Source of the DNA: JAZGAE01 sp036475545
GTDB taxonomy: Bacteria; Pseudomonadota; Alphaproteobacteria; DATDPM01
Assembly: GCA_036475545.1 (NCBI GenBank)
Contig: JAZGAE010000110.1
Coordinates: forward strand, 1-25,356
Reading direction: 5' to 3'
DNA length: 25,356 nt
Of the stretch, positions 23,277 through 25,356 are shown piece by piece. The notes under the pieces were generated by a model, which was not told the origin of the DNA, did no database searches, and was given only the letters and a program-made list of their open reading frames with translations. The translations under genes were made by a program, and so were the position numbers. Position 1 is the first letter of the stretch. Each line of letters starts with the position of its first letter.

Positions 23277-24503
23277 ATGACGGGTTCGAAGCAGAAGCTT
23301 CCGATCTACCTCGACTACCAGGCGACTACGCCGGTGGACCGGCGGGTGCTGGACACCATGCTGCCGTACTTCGCCGAAAAGTTCGGCAACCCGCACTCGC
23401 GCAGCCATGCCCACGGCTGGGAGGCGGAGGACGCCGTCGAGCACGCGCGGGGGCAGGTCGCCCACATCATCGGGGCCGATCTCAAGGAAATCATCTTCAC
23501 CTCGGGAGCCACGGAATCGAACAACATGGCGATCCTGGGCGCAGGCCGGTTTTACAAGGAGCGCAAGGATCACGTCATCACCTGTGTCACCGAGCATAAA
23601 TGCGTGCTGGAATCGTTCCGCCAGCTCGAGCAGGAAGGGCTGGAAGTCACCTATCTGCCGGTCGAGAAGAGCGGCCTGATAAGGCTCGAGGACCTGGAGA
23701 AGGCGATCGCGGACCGAACCCTCCTGGTCTCCATCATGGCGGTGAACAACGAGATCGGGGTCATCCAGCCGATACAGGAGATCGGCGCCATCTGCCGTCG
23801 CCGCGGCGTCTTCTTCCACACCGACGCGGCCCAGGCGGTGGGCAAGATTCCGCTCGATGTCAATGACATGAACATCGACCTCTTGAGCATCTCCGGCCAC
23901 AAGATTTACGGGCCGAAAGGCGTCGGCGTCCTTTACGTCCGGCGCAAGCCGCGCGTGCGGCTCAAGCCGTTGCTTTCCGGAGGCGGGCAGGAGCGCGGCC
24001 TGCGCTCGGGCACCTTGCCGACCCCGCTGTGCGTGGGCCTCGGCAAGGCGTGCGAGATCTCGGAGCAGGAGATGAAGGCCGAGAGCGAGCGCCTGCGGTC
24101 TTTGCGCGACCGCCTGCTCAAGGGGATTACGGAGCAGCTTCCGGGGATCCACCTGAACGGCGATCTGGAGCCCAGGGTGGCGGGCAACTTGAATCTGAGC
24201 TTCGGCCACGTCGACGGTGACGCGCTGCTGGCTGGCCTCAAGAATCTTTCGGTTTCGTCGGGCTCCGCTTGCACCTCGGTTTCCGTGGAGTCCTCATACG
24301 TGTTGCAGGCTCTGGGCGTTCCCGAGGACTTGGGGCGCGCGAGCCTGCGTTTCGGGATCGGTCGGTTCACCACCGAGGAAGACATCGATTTCGCGATCCA
24401 CGAGATCGTGGCGCACGTAAGAGGCCTCCGCAAAGAAAGCCCACTCTTGGAAGTGGCCCGGAAAGGGGCCGATCCGAAATCGATGAAACGGGCCGCGCGG
24501 TGA
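23277..24503 (+). CDS. iscS: Cysteine desulfurase IscS with divergent C-terminal tail
   Basis: Main ISC-type desulfurase. The 408 residues (E. coli: 404) align throughout: YLDYQATTPVD, TSGATESNNMAI, TEHKCVLES, PLP Lys K209 (SGHKIYGPKG), GGGQERGLRSGTLPTP, and the mobile loop SSGSACTSVSVESSYVLQALG-like segment with C332. The core is fully conserved. The last 19 residues (390-408) read LLEVARKGADPKSMKRAAR, whereas E. coli ends LWEMYKEGVDLNSIEWAHH; both Trp and the final His are gone although the length is kept. That tail is where E. coli IscS binds IscU. The ATG has GGAG 12 bases upstream. The gene is 56 bases after the NifS-like gene. Confidence 0.95.
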   Translation: MTGSKQKLPIYLDYQATTPVDRRVLDTMLPYFAEKFGNPHSRSHAHGWEAEDAVEHARGQVAHIIGADLKEIIFTSGATESNNMAILGAGRFYKERKDHVITCVTEHKCVLESFRQLEQEGLEVTYLPVEKSGLIRLEDLEKAIADRTLLVSIMAVNNEIGVIQPIQEIGAICRRRGVFFHTDAAQAVGKIPLDVNDMNIDLLSISGHKIYGPKGVGVLYVRRKPRVRLKPLLSGGGQERGLRSGTLPTPLCVGLGKACEISEQEMKAESERLRSLRDRLLKGITEQLPGIHLNGDLEPRVAGNLNLSFGHVDGDALLAGLKNLSVSSGSACTSVSVESSYVLQALGVPEDLGRASLRFGIGRFTTEEDIDFAIHEIVAHVRGLRKESPLLEVARKGADPKSMKRAAR

Positions 24504-24708
24504 CCCGGTGCGCCGCTGAGGGAAGCGGGCTGCGCCAGGGCTGGCGCCGCCGTCTTCGAGACCCCGTTGCCGGGTGTTCTCCGGTAAGGCTGTCGAGGCG
24601 GCGCTCGATGAGGGGGGCGGCAAGAAACGCGATCTCCGAGTCGGGCTCGAGGCGGTGGACGGCCGTTTTCGGCGGGCGGCGAGCGTAGCGCCGCCGAGTT
24701 TTCCGCGC
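24504..24708 (+). other. Gap between iscS and fdx where iscU, iscA, hscB and hscA are normally found
   Basis: In typical ISC operons four genes (about 3.5 kb) lie here. All three forward frames of these 205 bases were read: two are broken by stops, and the one in phase with fdx gives an Arg/Ala/Gly-rich sequence with no scaffold, HesB, J-domain or Hsp70 motif. No remnant of the missing genes was recognised. A stem-loop, GGCGGCG (24675-24681) with CGCCGCC (24689-24695), lies just before the fdx start and is followed by GAGTTTTCC; it could be a weak terminator or restrict fdx translation. A GATC at 24631 is a possible, unproven Sau3AI junction. Confidence 0.7.
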
Positions 24709-25044
24709 ATGCCGAGAATGATCTTTATCGACCAGGATGGAATGCGGCACGAGGTGGAAGCCCCGGTGGGGCTTTCGGTTCTCGAGATCGCGCACCGCAA
24801 CGATATCGACATCGAGGGCGCCTGCGAAGGCTCGCTCGCGTGTTCCACCTGCCACGTCATCTTAGATGCGAAAGATTTTACGCGCCTGCCCGAGCCGAGC
24901 GAGGACGAGGAGGACATGCTGGATCTGGCCTGGGGGCTCACCCAGACCTCTCGGCTCGGCTGCCAGATCGTCATGACCGAGGAGCTCGACGGCCTCACCG
25001 TGAGCCTTCCCGACGCCACCCGCAACATGCTGCTCGAGGGCTGA
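24709..25044 (+). CDS. fdx: ISC-type [2Fe-2S] ferredoxin
   Basis: Adrenodoxin-like ferredoxin that gives electrons for iron-sulfur cluster assembly. The 111 residues match ISC ferredoxins from end to end: MIFIDQDGMRHEVEAP, GLSVLEIAHRNDIDIEGACEG, cluster ligands in CEGSLACSTC with the fourth Cys in SRLGCQIV, EPSEDEEDMLDLA, and DGLTVSLPDATRNML. Starts at ATG 24709 or ATG 24718; neither has a good ribosome site, unlike the upstream genes. The frame is open to 24574 but that extension has no family features. Position after iscS is as in ISC operons once the missing genes are set aside. Confidence 0.95.
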   Translation: MPRMIFIDQDGMRHEVEAPVGLSVLEIAHRNDIDIEGACEGSLACSTCHVILDAKDFTRLPEPSEDEEDMLDLAWGLTQTSRLGCQIVMTEELDGLTVSLPDATRNMLLEG

Positions 25045-25356
25045 GGCCGCTTCCACCTGACCAGATTATGCTCTAGGGGAACGTTGGCCGTGCCCGTGTC
25101 TCTCGAGACCGAGAAGCCCAGCTCGAATTATGGATCTCGCGCGCGGGGATGGCGGTTCGCTCGGCTTGTGTCGGCTCGAGTTCGGGCCAGACGTCGAGCC
25201 GCCGGCTCGACCGCCTATCATCGCTGCCCGCGCGCTTTGGGTCGGCTCCGTTAAGCCTTCCCTAAGCACTCGTCGCTAGTGTCGTCTCGCGGAACCAGCG
25301 GCCAGCGGAGTCGTGGCCGGGTGCGCTTGGCGAAGGGCAATGGACGCAGTCGGATC
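25045..25356. other. Right-end segment without a recognisable gene
   Basis: Both strands were read; the only open frame (minus, 25066-25269) has low-complexity, shadow-like sequence. A hairpin lies at 25193-25211. Near the edge, ATG 25340 follows GAAGGG closely and might begin a gene that runs out of the window (MDAVGS), but five codons cannot support a call. Confidence 0.5.
25193..25211. repeat. Perfect hairpin downstream of fdx
   Basis: GTCGAGCC (25193-25200) and GGCTCGAC (25204-25211) around GCC. A related CGGCTCGA occurs about 25 bases upstream. Strong enough to end transcription from the fdx operon with help, but no T-run follows. Confidence 0.5.

Noticed and set aside
24574..24708. 45-residue N-terminal extension of fdx
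   Set aside because: No ISC ferredoxin has such an extension; the sequence is Arg/Ala-rich and contains a stem-loop just before the family start.
1..25356. Mobile element, prophage, CRISPR array or defence island
   Set aside because: No transposase, integrase, terminal repeats, spacer-repeat pattern or nuclease cluster was seen; nearly all DNA is conserved core genes.

Overview
The window is GC-rich, densely coding chromosomal DNA from an alphaproteobacterium, most likely a Rhodospirillales-like or other early-branching lineage. Signs of this are an RNase E with an acidic insertion in its S1 domain and a C-terminal RRGWW tail, a cysE-iscR-desulfurase-iscS cluster with two desulfurases in tandem, and alphaproteobacterial forms of AmiC, PBP1A, RF2, GlnE and ISC ferredoxin. 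It starts with a BamHI site (GGATCC) and ends in GGATC, so it looks like a cloned Sau3AI/BamHI insert rather than a natural replicon end. No tRNA, rRNA, CRISPR, phage or insertion sequence was recognised.

Layout. 1-1300 (-): M48 zinc metalloprotease with TPRs, cut by the left edge; 1415-2563 (+): class I aminotransferase, divergent from it. 2573-4999 (-): RNase E. 5000-5514: the largest internal gap, a divergent control region with a probable long rne leader and the amiC promoter. 5515-10455 (+): periplasmic amidase AmiC, PBP1A and release factor 2, the last with an intact programmed +1 frameshift. 10467-13930 (-): glnE overlapping bcp by 4 bases. 13993-17196 (+): a large AsmA/YhdP-like envelope protein. 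17227-18480 (-): tyrS; 18640-19776 (+): anmK; 19792-20496 (-): alpha/beta hydrolase. 20748-25044 (+): cysE, iscR, a NifS-like desulfurase, iscS and fdx. 25045-25356: no recognisable gene.

How the genes fit together. The left half handles envelope growth and recycling (M48 protease, AmiC, PBP1A, AsmA-like protein, AnmK) together with RNA decay and translation (RNase E, RF2, TyrRS). The right end is a cysteine/iron-sulfur operon: CysE makes O-acetylserine for cysteine synthesis, two desulfurases release sulfur from cysteine, ferredoxin supplies electrons, and IscR probably represses the set through a site built into the promoter ahead of cysE.

The most unusual feature is in that operon. iscU, iscA, hscB and hscA, which normally lie between iscS and fdx, are absent and replaced by about 205 bases without a convincing gene. 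The IscS C-terminal tail, which is the IscU-docking segment in E. coli, is present at full length but has lost its signature residues. The two observations agree and suggest an IscS released from the IscU scaffold, or else a cloning or assembly deletion. They need to be checked in related genomes.
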